Below, piece after piece: positions 10,925 to 24,316 of a stretch of 64,000 nucleotides of DNA. Each line of letters begins with the position of its first letter. The stretch's first letter is position 1. The position numbers and the translations under genes are program-made. Origin of the DNA: Quillaja saponaria. Taxonomy: Eukaryota > Streptophyta > Magnoliopsida > Fabales > Quillajaceae. Under the pieces are notes generated by a model, which saw nothing but the letters and a program-made list of their open reading frames with translations, made no database searches and was not told where the DNA came from. The stretch covers positions 25,944,092 through 26,008,091 of the forward strand of contig CM055611.1 in the NCBI GenBank assembly GCA_029379385.1, written 5' to 3'.

Positions 10925-11119
10925 TTTCCTTTTTCTCCAAAATCAAATCTTATTTATTTCTCAAAAAAAAAAAAAAATGTCTTCCAGAGGAGGAGCGAGA
11001 TAAAGAAACACAGAGAAAAGACGGGCTGAGTTTCCTTCTCAGATCGACGTGGTAGAGCGCTCTGCATAGTTGCGATTTAAGAAGCCTGAAAAGATCGATT
11101 TGATTAAAGGAGAAAAACT

Positions 11120-14100
11120 ATGTCGGCTCGAGCGCTGAGGAAATTTTTGAATGAACAACAACAACGGCCTCAGGAAGAAGAAAACCAGCTCAATGGTGGA
11201 GAAGAATTGGAGTCTCCGGAACCTGTTTCTCGTCCTACAGTCAATCCTTTCGACCTTCTCAATGACCATGACTCTGAGCTTGATGAGGTTTCTTCTTGTT
11301 TCCCTGCCATAAACAATTAGAAATCATTTTCTTTTGCTGGAAAATATAGGGTTTAAAGGTTCTATTTTTGAAATCCAAACTGTTGAATATACTCTGGATT
11401 TAGAGTAATATATGGGTCTTTCTCGATATTTACAATTGAGCATGAAGGAGTGGGTGGGTTAATTAATTGAATACCTTTGGTCTATAATCCTACTGCCTTT
11501 ACTCCTTTGTATTATTTGAACTCTGCCCATTACAATATAAGAAAATGATAGTTTTGCCTTTTGTGTTTGAAATGGTTCAACAATAGCCTGGAAAGCATTT
11601 CTATGCTCTGCCAACAGACACTTGTGTTTTCTTATGTTATAAGAAAAACTGTGATCATTTGTCAAGAAAATTGAAGGGTGTTCTTTACATTAACGCTCTT
11701 TCTTTGCAAAATTTCGTATCAAAGAAGGAGTCACCTTTGCCAGTTATCTGATAGAACTGTTGACAGATACATTTTTATGTGTAAGTTGTTCCATGAAGTC
11801 TTTATCTGAGTTCCTGAAAACAAAGTCACGGATATCTGCATTTCCTTCACGTTCAGTTAATAACCATTTCAACTGTTTTTTTTTTTTTTTGGCAGGGTGA
11901 TGAGCTAAAATCCCCATATGAAATGGTCATTGATTATAAGGATAAAGAGGAACAATCTACATTTAAAATTACCAGTGTAGCTTCAAACTCCAATCCAAAA
12001 TCAAAGAAAAAGAAGAAGAAGAAAAACAAGGAGGTTTCTAGTTCAAGTAAGGATACAGTTGAAAAGGACTTGGACGTGATTCTAGAGAATTTGGATGTTA
12101 ACTCTTCTACCGAGCAACATCTATCTTCAAAAGCAAAAGGAGTATATGCCAAAGACTGTAATAATGCTGTTAAACAATACTCAGACTCCATATTACAAGT
12201 GGATCCAAAATACTTAAATGCTGAAAATGAGCTTCGAAGAATATTTGGTTCTAAGGTGGTGAAATCATTCGAGAGTAGTAATCAAGCTGGAAGTTCTAGG
12301 CAAACACGTGGGGTAAGACGTGGAAATCACAATCTTAGGAAGACTGTCCTTGTGACTCCAGCCAACCACTGGCAGCGCTGGGATGGTTCTTTGTCCATGG
12401 AATTTCTGGAAACAAGGGATGGATTTAACTACTTTAGGTAAAGATGAATCTTTACTTTTAGTTGCTTCATAATGTTGAAATCTCTCTCTCTCTCTCTCTC
12501 TGTCACACACACACATAACGCATCTTTTATTTTCTAAATGACATAGTTATATGTACTCATAATTTGATACTGTGTGTAATGATGCAAAAATATTTGTATG
12601 TGTTCAATCAGGTTTCTCAAAACCAATAGTGTGTTTGACAAGGAACTTTTTTAACATATAGTATGAAAAATTTGGAAGTTGGGTTAAACACTAACAATCA
12701 GAATTTCCATTTTCTTGCACCATGAAAGAAATTACCTAACTGATAACCATTAAGTATATAGTAGGGAAATTGGAACTTGGGTCAAACACTAACAATAAGA
12801 ATATGCATTTTCTCACCCGACTGTTATAGTCTACAGAATATTTGCCACATATAGGCAATATTGCATTGAGACTTGTATTGACTGAATGTGGATACATGCA
12901 AAAGAATTTATGTTAAAGGCTCTACTGATTAAATGATCCTTTGGCAAGCATCACGTCTGCCATTATTCATGGTTATTGAGAAGATGGGCGCCCTAGATTG
13001 AAATTATGTTGAGCTCTGCCCTTAGTCTCAGTGCTTCTTGCATGTTCTGTTGTACAAGCACTCTTAAGTAGGGGGAGGCATATTGGCTTTGTGAGAAGAT
13101 GTTGTTTAAAAGATTTTCATTTTCTTTTTATTATGCTACCCCTATACAATCTCATTCTGCTCTTATGATTAAACACAAATGTTTTACCCCAAATTACGTC
13201 GTAAAACTCAAATGCAGTGTCTTCAGCCTTTCTTAAAAGTCTTGAAAACACTCAATGAATTGAAAGTACTGATTAAAGTACTGTGCATCCAGTGGCTTGA
13301 AAGTCAAAGATACCATTAACTTGTTTAATACTTCCATATGGTTGTTGCAAGTTCTGAGTTCAGCACCCCTCTACAATATGAAATTCTGATTGATAGCTTC
13401 TCCATTTAATGCTTCAATAATGTCCGCTCTTTGTTTTTACTGTCATTTGAGCATATTATGTGCAGAGCAATGTCATCATATGTCGTGGCCTTTGGTCATT
13501 TTACTTTCAATTGCCAATGGCCTTAATGTCTAATGGCACTGCTCCTCCTTCAGGAATAAGGGTGGAGGTAGATCAAGGGTCCTCCACTTGTAAGTTGTGT
13601 GTGTATTGGATTTACTAATCATAATGAAATGTATTGTGCCTATTCAATTGTGCCTAATGGCACTCCTCATTTCCATATGATTCATGATCAAATATCATAT
13701 TTCCTCATCAAAAATTGGAAAATAAAGTTGTCGTACTTGTTGATTTTTAATGTATATTTTATGGATCCCATATTTTTTTTACGTTTATATTCTAAATTCT
13801 CTCTTTTTATCAATTTTATGATATTAGGATATGTGCATAATTGCTTTGTCTGTTTTTGTCATCATATTTGTTATACCTACTTTGGTTTTTTCTATCATTC
13901 AGATATGCACACTCTTCGTCCTATACACAAGCTCAGAGAGCATTTGAAGCTGCCAAAGCTATTAATGACATTAATGGCCTTGCAAGTATATTATTATACA
14001 ATCCTTATCATGTAGAGTCACTCCTAACAATGGCAGAGTATTTCAAGATTGTGGGTGAACACCAAATGTCAGCAGATGCTATTGCTAAGTGTCTTTATGC

Positions 14101-15608
14101 CCTTGAATGTGCTTGGCATCCTATGTTCACTCCCCTGCGGGGTAATTGCCAGTTGAAATTCAGCCATGATACAAACAAGCCACTATTCTCGACACTTTTC
14201 TTTCACATGAAAAATCTGGACAGGCGTGGTTGTCACAGATCTGCCTTAGAGGTATGCAAATTGTTGCTTGGATTGGACTCTGATGATCCAATGGGGGCCA
14301 TCTTCTGCATTGACTACTTTTCTTTAAGGGCAGAGGAGTACAGGTGGCTGGAAAAGTTCTCTGATGATTATAAGAGTGATAACTCGTTATGGTTGTTTCC
14401 AAATTTCTCATATTCTCTTTCCATTTGCCGGTATTACCTTGAGAAAGAAGCCTCCAGAGATGCTAAGAAAGCTACTTCAACTGAGCTTTTGAAGCAAGCT
14501 TTGATGCTTCATCCTTCAGTCCTAAAAAAGCTAGTATCAAAAGTACCTTTAAAGGACAGGGCTTGGACAAATTTTCTCAAGGATGCTTTTTTCCGATCAG
14601 AACAAACAGGAATTCCTTCTCTGGATCACCTGATTAATATATACGTGGAGAGAAATTATCTTATATGGAGGCTCCCAGACCTGCATAAACTGCTCCTAGA
14701 TGCTGCACAGCTGGTTATTGAAACATTGGAAAACAATAAAGGTGATATTAAGGATTGGACTTGTGTGAGAAAAGAAGCATTCTCATCTGACAAAAATGAG
14801 TGAGTAACTTTTTTTTCCCCTTAAAAGTTTTCAATTTCAATTAGAAGTTTCTGATAAACCTATGCCAAGCTATTTACTGCTTTGCTGCATTAAGAACTAC
14901 ATCTTTCATTTCTCTTTTGTGGTGACAAACGACAACCAAAACATTAGCTAAGTTGGTATTGGATGGTGGGAAAATTGTCATTTATATGAGAAAGACAAAA
15001 AAAATGTTCTTATCTGTGTATTTTAAACTAGTCTTAATTTTGTGTACATAAAATGATAGTTGTAATCTCAATTATGTGGACTCATTTTAGTCAATCATGA
15101 TCAATTCATAAACATAAGAAAACTAATAATCATGTATGAAAGTAGCATGTTGCACCTTCTCAGTATGCAGTGGTAACGTGGGATTTAGCTTCTACTCTAT
15201 TTATGTGTGTGATACATATATGATGAGATGTAGTACTAGCAGACTTTCCATTTTATTTAATTCTTAATTGTTGGTCATTGTACTCTTAACTCTATTCTGA
15301 GATTGCTTTTCTTTGCTAGGTATGGGCATTTAATGGTTTCAGATTTCTCTGACTCGGTGACATCCATTCCACCTGAAAATCTGCAAAATTTTATGGGTGA
15401 CCCAAGAATGAGGGAGGTTGTGCAGAATCATAACCAAGTGGCTCATCCACATGAGAATGGCCATGCTCCTCGTGATGTTGCGAACCGCAGTGCACTGGCT
15501 GTCTTGTTTGAGTCAATGCTACCATGGGTTAGTTACGGGGATGAGGAAGATGGCGGAGTTGATGATGACCAACTTAACGGGCTTGGTCAAGGCAATGAAG
15601 AATTTTAA
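11120..15608 (+). CDS. TCF25: TCF25/Nulp1 (Rqc1-like) family protein
   Basis: Four exons: 11120-11287, 11896-12437, 13903-14799 and 15320-15608. All have GT-AG borders and compatible phases, giving 631 residues. The N-terminus MSARALRKFLNEQQ and the acidic NPFDLLNDHD segment match the conserved start of TCF25; a Lys-rich nuclear-type tract (KSKKKKKKKNK) follows in exon 2, and exons 2-4 hold the Tcf25 domain with helical TPR-like repeats (AQRAFEAAKAINDINGLASI, YNPYHVESLLTMAEYFK). The yeast relative Rqc1 belongs to the ribosome quality control complex that marks stalled nascent chains; the animal member was described as a transcription regulator. The plant role is inferred from family. Length and architecture are normal and no lesions are seen. 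Introns 2 (1465 nt) and 1 (608 nt) are long and AT-rich; intron 2 begins with (CT)n/(CA)n microsatellites at about 12479-12515. Confidence 0.93.
12479..12515. repeat. compound (CT)n-(CA)n microsatellite
   Basis: About eleven CT units followed by a short CA run, inside intron 2 of TCF25. Confidence 0.85.
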
Positions 15609-17301
15609 ATGTGGCATGGGCACCCAGCATTAATGATCTGGTAAAACGAATTCCAACAGAGAAGAAGTTGCACTCTTTGCTGGGAACGAAAGAAGTTAAA
15701 ACCTTTTATGTTTTTCAGTTGTGTAGAGGTGGCATCTATGTACAGAGCAATTGCTAACTGTAGTTTTTATTACCATCCCATTGGTGCTAGTAAACTATTT
15801 TGAATGGCAATACAAAACTTACGTAGGCTATTGAATTGTGGGTTGGTGTTATCGCCATTACTAGGCATTGTCATGCAGAATAATGGTATAGATATAATAC
15901 ATAGCAAAAAAACTTGACTCTCCAAGCTTTAAGATCCGTCTTGTGATACATGTTTATCATGCTTCTTATGCAGTGGATGCTGCTGATATCAAACAGTTTG
16001 TGTCTATAATTATTTAGTCATCTAATGAGCATACTTGGTCACAGTATTTTGTTATGTTCATTTCCAGAACAGGTTGAAGCAGTAAATAAGCGTGTTAAGA
16101 GTTTCATATGCTTTGCTTCTGGTGCTTGCTTCTTTGGTCCCAAAATTTGGAAGCTCTGTTTTGAGATGACAAATTGATTAATTTCCTTCATTTTATTCTT
16201 CTGTGTTGAACTATTAACAGCCAGTGATAATACTTGAGAGACAGGTCAAAGTCTGTTTCTGTTCCTGATCTAAGTTTATTATGCCTATTAGTTTCACTGT
16301 GAACTTGACATTGCTGATTCCGTATGTCTACTCCTAGAAATGATTGTATGACTCATACTATCTTTTAGCTAGTAATTAAGCCGGCATACGCATGTTGATG
16401 AAGAAAAATATTGTCAGCTCTCTTGTGGGTGGACCTAGCATTGTTCTTTCTGAATTCTATGTGAATTAAGCTCAATGTGGCGTGAGCCTGATAATGATGA
16501 GGATCCCTCTATGGCCTATGCCAAGCATGGTGAATATACACTGGTCACTGGGGTGGCAGTTTCTTACTTGCTTTCTGCATAGATTGCAGGAATTTTGCAC
16601 AGGTTAGAGCCTTTAGAGGGATGGAAGAAGGAGAGGGAAGTGGGGGACCAAGGGCCAAGAGGTGGTATCAAAATTTGTATAACCAGGTAGCCATGTGAAT
16701 GGATTCTATGTATCATTAGGCACACCACCACTATTGGCTCTGGCTGCAAACATCATTACAACTACGCTAAGCATAATTATGATACCACGCATAGCCGTTC
16801 TATATGATTTAGTACACTAAATAAACCTGGTTTTGGAGATTTCACGTCATAGGCAGAATGCCCAAATCATTGTTTGGATTCTTTTGAATATTATTTATTA
16901 CATTTCATCGAATTTTGCATAATCAATTTTATACAATATTCATGAAATTGAAATAGTTTTAGTTTAGAATTAAGAAGTAATAAAAGACTTAGTGTCATAT
17001 TTAAATCACTCGATAATAAAATTAATAGAGAATTATTTTTTTTATTTCTCTTTTTAACTGCTGAAGTATGATAAAAAAAATTATGTGAGTTAATTATTTG
17101 TTTTTTTATATTCTAAGATTCGAACCTTAGTGCACTCCTAGTTATAATTTGCGAACAACTGCAATCACCTTTGAATTAAATATTAATTATTATAAAAAAG
17201 AAAAGTCGGATTATGCATTTTGACCGTTACCCATGATCACAAAGGAAAGTCTATAAAACTTTGCTTCTGGAACTAGCACGGGAAAGTGTGAAACACACAC
17301 C
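15609..17301. other. TCF25 3' flank and intergenic region
   Basis: The first few hundred bases are probably TCF25 3' untranslated sequence. The remainder shows no gene; short open frames here lack splice partners and homology. Confidence 0.5.
17252..17258 (+). promoter_or_regulatory. TATA box of the DUF1295 gene
   Basis: TATAAAA lies 44-50 bp upstream of the ATG at 17302. A start site about 30 bp downstream would give a leader of only about 20 nt. Confidence 0.5.
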
Positions 17302-18578
17302 ATGGGCAGTGTCGCTGGTGGTAGTAACCTGAAGAATGCAGTGATAGCATTTTTAGCTCCCCTTCCCTCCATACTGTTCTACCTCTCATTCCTTAACCAC
17401 AATTACGCCACCATCGGTACTGGGTCCGACGACAATGCTCAATTTCTATCTTCTTTGTGGACATGGTGCTTTAACCACCCTCTTTTATTAGTCAACGTTT
17501 TGTTCTTCTTCAATATCAATGTTCTCTTCTGGGTCATCGGCCAAATTCAGTCTAGCCACTGGGTACGTTGTTCTTGTTTCCTCTTTCAATTGTTTCTGAA
17601 TTCTGACCCACTGTAGCTTTCTGGATTGATTTTGGATTTAGTATAGTAATTCTCTTTGAATTGATGTTGCAGATGATAGATTTTTATTGGACTGTGATAC
17701 CATTACTGATTGTTCACTACTATGCTACTCACCCTTTGGCTGATTATAACCACTGGAGGTCGTTGACTGTGATATTGATAACATGGGTGTGGGGAATTAG
17801 GCTCAACCATAACTATTTCAGACGGGAAAAGTGGCAGTGGGGTGCCAGGGAAGACTGGAGGTTCACCGAAATGGGTCAACAGTATGGAAAGCTTTGGTGG
17901 TGGGTATCCTTCTTCGCAGTCTACGTTTCTCAGCAGGTGGGTAATTTGATAGGTTGTTCTTTCCATTTGTTCTGTTTTGTTGTGAGTTTAGAAAGGAAAG
18001 AACTTGAGTTTCGGTGTAACCTGCTCGATGAATTGCCATAATGGGTTTGGTTGGTATGCCAGCTAAATTCGTGCTTTTGCTATATCTTACCTTTGCAGGT
18101 GTTTCTTATTGGGGTAACATTCCCATTTTATGTTGTTCACACAGTCACTCAGCCCTTGAACGTTTGGGATTTGATAGCAGTTCTTGTCTGCGTGTCTGGC
18201 ATTGTTATAGCATACTTAGCAGACACGCAACTCTATGACTACGTGTGTAGAAACAACAAGCTAAAAGAGCTTGGAAAACCTATGGTTCCTGTTCTTGAGA
18301 AGGGTTTGTGGTTTTACTCAAGGCATCCAAACTACTTCGGAGAGCTGTTGTGGTGGTGGGGACTAGTTATATTTGCTTGGAACCTGGGAAATGGATGGAC
18401 GTTCGTTGGGTCACTAATCAATACTATGTGTTTAGCACATGTGACTAAGCTTGTGGAAGATCGGATGGTGAAACAAGAGTACAGAGCAGAGGCATACCGG
18501 TATTATCAGAAGACCACTTCAGTTTGGGTTCCTTGGTTGAAGTCATCTCCGGTGGGAGGGAAAGTTAAGAATATCTGA
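17302..18578 (+). CDS. DUF1295 / steroid 5-alpha-reductase-like membrane protein
   Basis: Three exons: 17302-17562, 17673-17936, 18099-18578, all phase 0 with GT-AG borders, encoding 334 residues. The start sits in a good context (ACACACCATGG). Several hydrophobic helices span the protein, e.g. APLPSILFYLSFL, LITWVWGIRL, VFLIGVTFPFYVV and WDLIAVLVCVSGIVIAYLA. The C-terminal signature RHPNYFGELLWWWG is the nucleotide/cofactor-site motif shared by DUF1295, sterol reductases and ICMT-type methyltransferases, pointing to a reductase-like fold in an internal membrane. Substrate is unknown. Length is normal for the plant family and no defects are seen. Confidence 0.9.
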
Positions 18579-21500
18579 TGTTTTTCTAGAAGCATCATTG
18601 TCAGCATCCATAATTCCTATCTTGGTATTTAATTTTTCTTAGAGTTCCTTGTTTTCTGTCTGAGAAAATGAGGAGTTGTATTTTGTTTTCATGTTGAGTA
18701 GATCATTGTAAGAATCTTCATGCATATGCTAAAATTTGTCATACCGTACTTCGAATATTCATAAAAGACTGAATCTAAGAATTCTAAAGAGATGTAGATT
18801 TACTCTGGAGTTTGGTTTTTAGCTGCAAAACAATATTCATAAGGTTTAGTGCTATTCACATAGATGTTTATAGGCTTCTCTCAGTCCCTATGAATCCTAA
18901 AGATTTACTAGAAAAACAGTGGTAAATTTATTCCAAATATCACCAAGAGGCTTAATCTAGTCTGGGATATATTAGGATTCTATGTTGTTAGGTCAGTCAA
19001 CACGCTTGATATGGATGCATGTGCATAACTCCCAAATTTTAGGATATGTGCACAATGTTGTGATAACCGTGTCTGGTATTTTCTGTTACTTCTATAATAA
19101 AATTATTAATTGAAAATACCTGGGTGCCATCTTCATTAGATGGAGGGAGACCTTCCGGCCGTTCAATGGATACTATTGCAGGTTACATTTTGAATGCATT
19201 GTTATTGAAGGAAATTTTTTGGAACTAGATTAAACAGTAACACTTCAGGGAAAGATAACAAAAAAGTAGAAAAAAAAAATTTATAATTGGATCATTCAAT
19301 GAGGTAGTGCTTAAGTTTAGACATAGGTCACAACCACGATCTAGAAATCATTGAGTAGTGAACCTGAGGGCTGACTTAGCTTTTCTTTTGTTGCTAAAAC
19401 CTTAGTCCTGTGCTTCTGATTAGTTTCTGGAAACCTATAGCATACAATTAGTAGCTTCATGTTCTATATATAAGACACTGAAATAGATTTCTTTGAACTG
19501 AGATTAGATAGAGTTTCAGATTTTGATGTCCAAATAGATAGTTTAGGAAAGTGATTATGAAGAAAGATCTAGTAATGATCATATTTACTTTTTCATATAT
19601 TAACTTTTAAGGAAACAATGTAGTGTCTTTCTCATTGTTTCTTCAAGAATAATGATATCAAGAATTGCATGTCAGGTTGGCCAGACAAAAAAAGACTAGG
19701 AGACTTACTGTTAGCCTTACAACTTCCATATAGAATGTAAAATGCGTTGGTTCTACTGCTTCTCCTTAACTAAGTGAAATACAATTGCATTCAAAACCAT
19801 TTTCAGAAAAATAGAGGCAAAGAAGTTTGATAGCATAGCACAAGCCACGGTACGTGTCCCAACACCTAGCCTATAACTTTAGTAGCAACAACCCACACTG
19901 TCTTCTAATGAAGCTGCAATCCTAGGAAAAAATATTTCCCTGCTCTCCAGAAACTATTGACAGAAATTCATTTTAATTATATCCTCATTGAATCAAATAA
20001 TCTTTTCTTGATAACCTGTTATGAATGAGAAGCCAACTGCTAAAGCTGTTGCTCAGGCATCTTATGTTGATGTCATGATTTCAAGAACTAATCTCTTGAC
20101 CTTACCCAAGTCTGGAAAAAGTTATAGACTCCAGATTTGAAGGATACAGAGGAACGGAATCCTAAACTACAATATTGATATAGATAGGGGAGACGTACAG
20201 TGAATGTGAGTTGGGAGTTCTCTTTGCAACTTTGGTTAATTCAGCTAATATATGAAAGTTTTCTTAGCAAAAAAAAAAAAAAAAAAAAGGTGGAAAATAT
20301 GTTTGTCCAGGTGCTGATCCTGTTAAAAGTATTGAGTTACTCATCCTTAATTATAATTCTCTCAGACAGATATTTGTTCTAGTTATTAGCAGGCTAGTCT
20401 GCAAAACTGATTGCAGCCTCACTCTCATAATCTTTCTTCATGCCAAATTAACCTTGGCAATTCAATATAACTATATAAGTTTCTTACACATCCAAACCAC
20501 TAAGCAAAGAAAGTGTAATTGCTTGTTATGTCTGTATCTCTTTCTCAACTTCTCAGCAACTCTGAGGTATACCTGTAACAATTCTCGAGTACCTATTTTC
20601 CAACATGGTAAATGATGGTACGACTTACGAGCCCATGACTTATATTCATTCCCATCATATGGAAGCAAATCTGTGAGTCAAAATTGTAGTTGGAAATCAA
20701 CAGGCTGGAACTGTGGAAGTAATAAAACGTAGCTCATGTGAAGTGAGCTGGTGACCCAGAAGTGAGCTGGTGACCCAGAATTCCCAGGTTATTTGGTGTA
20801 CCTTTTTCTGTTGAGCTCGTGTTTGAATATGAAATGTATGCCATTTCTTCTGACTTCAAATAAGGGCATGAAGCAAACAGTTACAAGTCTCTCATGATAT
20901 TGGAAAATTATAAAGCATTCAAGCGAATGAGATGATTATTGAACAGTATGTTTTATGTCCAACATGTGAAGGCAAAACAATAGCTTGCAAGAATTGACCA
21001 TCATGATTATGTTGCTCTTGCAAAAGCTATTTAATTTTTAAACTGATAAAGTAATTCAAGTCCCTTGTTTACCTTCAGAGATAAAAACTCACCCGTTTCT
21101 TGGCATCACAAATAAAATAACTTTTTGAGTGAGATAAGATTTTGACATACTAGAGGAGCTCGATTTTTGTTATCATCCATTTTCATAGCCAAATTTTTTG
21201 AATGAAATGTGATTTTGAAATATTATCAAGAGTTTGATTTTTATTATCATCCACTTTCAGATTCAAATCTCATCGCCAAGGTAAATATGAGAGTTTGTAC
21301 TTGGCTTCTACGAACTCTATCAATCTTGTAGAAATATGGTGGCAGAGATGTGAGTTTAATTCATTCAGGTGGCACAAAGATCACTCTCTTTAAACATTTT
21401 CTAAGGGCTTAAACAAAGAAAAAATCTTAACCTTTTCTTTGAAATCACATTTGTCTGCTGTCGCATCTGTTGTCATGTTGCACCCCTTGTTTTTACTGCT

Positions 21501-22593
21501 TTTATATATTTTTTAGGGATTGGAACTTTAGCATTCTGTGTTGCAAACCATTGAGCATTGATGATATCAAAGGAGAGAAGGTCCTTTGAGTGTGTCCCTT
21601 TTACTACCATATATTCAGAACCAGACAAAAGACTTCAAAAGAAGAAAAAAATTGGTCCGAATCTTCTTGAGTAAATTCGTCTTCTGAACAGGACCTGAAA
21701 GTCCAATTTATGAATACTGTCAAAAGTATTAAATGACAACCTACCAAGTTCCAAGTAATTAAAATTCTGAGAGTTATTATACCAGAGACAGATGAGCCAA
21801 TGTTTGGTGTGACATTAAGAGGGCATTTGCTTCTTTTTTCTGGAAATTCCTATAAGCAAATTTTAGAACCCATAATCTTTTTATGCGTGGCCTGGGGTTA
21901 AAACAATGTTACCCTACTTTATTTCCATCCTAAGAAACAAATATGTCATGTGATTAAAAAAAAAAAAAAAGGAAGAGAAAGCAAATGACTTTGTCAATGT
22001 TATACAGGGTACAGATGGAGAGGGAACCGTTAATATATTTTTTGCATTAGGATTCTCTCCTATGGAGTGTTGTAGAGATACACCAATCCTCAAGTGTATC
22101 TAATTCAAAACATATTGAAATTTTGAATAAGAAATTTGCTTTAATTTGTCTCTGGCACAAACAAATTTTGTTCCAACTGGAACTGCAGAGCAGAGAAAGA
22201 GCATGACACTTCAGCGAGTTTATTTGCCTAGCCCAGATTGACAAAAACTCGAGGAATATTCTTTTGGCACATATTTCACTACAAGATAAATTTGTTTTAC
22301 TGTTAATAAATAAGATTTTGTAGTAGATAGGACTCTATATCATTGTGAGTATGTGACTTTGTTTCCTTTTCCTTGTTCATTTCATACGAGAGAGTGACAG
22401 AGAGACAAGGAAGGGGCTTGATTATGACATTATCACAATGGCAATCAATAAAAAATAACGACAACTAAAGGGTCTGACTGTCGCAAACATACCATTCAAA
22501 GCCAAGCAGAGCAGAAGCTATTGGAGCTGCGAGGATAAGAAATCAATAATTTTGTTGGATTTAAGTACCAAAAAAAAAAAAAAAAAAAAAAGG
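18579..22593. other. 4-kb intergenic region, no gene seen
   Basis: No exon chain, tRNA or recognisable transposon protein found on either strand. Includes a 20-bp tandem duplication around 20738-20778 (AGTGAGCTGGTGACCCAGA twice), A-runs near 20270-20288 and 21957-21971, and probably the 3' UTR of the DUF1295 gene at its start. Confidence 0.5.
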
Positions 22594-24316
22594 ATGCTTT
22601 CCAGTCATAGAAGTAGTAGTACTAAGAAGATGAAGAAGAAACTGGGTTTTGATTACATGGTCTTGGTGGTTGCATTTTCAATTTGTTTATGTCTGATATG
22701 TGTCTCAGCAGCGAAACAAGAAAACCCACAACATAAACAGCAGCTGCGTTTTGGAAAAAATGGAGAGTTCAAGATATTACAGGTGGCTGACATGCACTAT
22801 GGCGATGGCAAGTCCACACCTTGTGAGGATGTGCTTCCTTCTCAGTTTCAAGGTTGTTCTGACCTCAACACCACAGCCTTTATCCGCCGCATGATCCTTG
22901 CTGAGAAGCCCAATTTCATCGTCTTTACCGGTATTCGATTTGATTTTGCTTTTTATTTTATTTTTATATTTATATCTACGCTGAATACTTTGAGATGAAC
23001 TTGTACTTTCAGAATCCAGTGAAACCCATCAATTCAATTATACGCCTGAACTGTTGGAACACATTTTTGTATTGGATTAGTTGGGGAAAATCTTCTAGTG
23101 ATAAAAAGAAAAGAATAGTCACCATTTGTGAAGGAAAGAATGGTATAAAAGAAAAACTGAAAAATTCAATCTTGGGATATTGTAGATTTGGAAATAGAAT
23201 ATCTCACTATTAAATGTTACACCCGTGACTGTATTTGGGATATAAATTTTTTCTTTGGTGGAACAGGGGACAACATCTTTGGATTTGATGCCACAGATGC
23301 AGTTAGATCTTTAAATGCTGCATTTGCTCCAGCAATCGCGTTAAACATCCCTTGGGCAGCCGTTTTGGGTAACCATGATCAGGAATCTACCCTTTCTAGG
23401 GAAGGTGTAATGAAACATGTTGTTGGATTGAAAAATACATTGGCTAAAGTCAATCCAGCAGAAGCACATATAATTGATGGTTTTGGGAACTATAACTTGG
23501 AGATTGGAGGAGTTCAGGGCACCGGTTTTGAAAACAAATCAGTTCTCAATCTCTACTTTCTTGACAGTGGAGATTACTCCACAGTTCCTTCTATCCCTGG
23601 CTATGATTGGATCAAACCCTCCCAGCAACTTTGGTTCCAACAAACTTCTAAAAAGCTTCAGGTACTGACTTATCATTCACTCTATTTCTGTCTTTTTATT
23701 GGGTAACTGCTCAGTGAAACTCAGGTGATACTCATTCAATACATAACTTGTGTCTCAGTCAACCTTGATGTTACTTTTGTTAATAAATTATCTCTTTTGA
23801 CTGCAGAGAGCATACATGAATGAACCAGTGGCTCAGAAAGCACCTGCTCCTGGCCTTGTATACTTTCACATCCCATTGCCAGAATCTGCTAGTTTTGATT
23901 CATCAAACTTTACAGGTGTGAAACAGGAAGGCATCAGCTCAGCGACAGTGAATTCTGGCTTCTTCACAACCATGGTTGAAGCAGGAGATGTGAAGGCAGT
24001 TTTCAATGGTCATGATCACCTCAATGACTTCTGTGGCAAGCTAACTGGTATACAACTCTGTTATGCGGGGGGGTTTGGATATCATGCTTATGGAAAGGCT
24101 GGATGGTCAAGGAGAGCACGAGTGGTGGTGGCTTCATTGGAGAAAACAGAAAATGGAGGTTGGGGGGATGTCAAATCAATTAGAACGTGGAAGCGCCTTG
24201 ATGATCAACACCTTACTCCAATTGATGGTCAGGTCTTATGGAGCAAGAGCTTTGGTGGTAATTTTTCACTTGCTTATGGCTTACCATACTCGTTCGCTTC
24301 TGTTATTACTTACTAG
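22594..24316 (+). CDS. PAP29: purple acid phosphatase, PAP29 type
   Basis: Three exons: 22594-22930, 23267-23661, 23807-24316, joined in frame to 413 residues. An upstream in-frame ATG at 22552 precedes a poly-A-derived lysine run and is unlikely; ATG 22594 (or 22630) is preferred. A hydrophobic signal segment (MVLVVAFSICLCLICVSA) indicates secretion. Metallophosphoesterase motifs that bind the dinuclear metal centre are present in order: ADMHYGDG, VFTGDN (formed across the first splice), LGNHDQE and NGHDH. The sequence follows Arabidopsis PAP29 closely throughout (GDNIFGFD, SGFFTTM, CYAGGFGYHAYGKAGW). Role: hydrolysis of phosphate monoesters in the apoplast or secretory pathway, often linked to phosphate nutrition; the natural substrate is not known from sequence. 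Confidence 0.93.

Larger units (their letters stand above)
9821..11119. other. AT-rich intergenic region upstream of TCF25
   Basis: No gene seen. It holds a MITE-like element, a short tandem duplication and two site II motifs, listed separately. Confidence 0.5.

Noticed and set aside
11934..12191. 85-codon minus ORF rich in Phe
   Set aside because: Antisense shadow of the Lys-rich tract in TCF25 exon 2.
17101..17180. B-box-like GATTCGAACC suggesting a tRNA or SINE
   Set aside because: No A box at the right distance and no cloverleaf; probably a worn transposon remnant.
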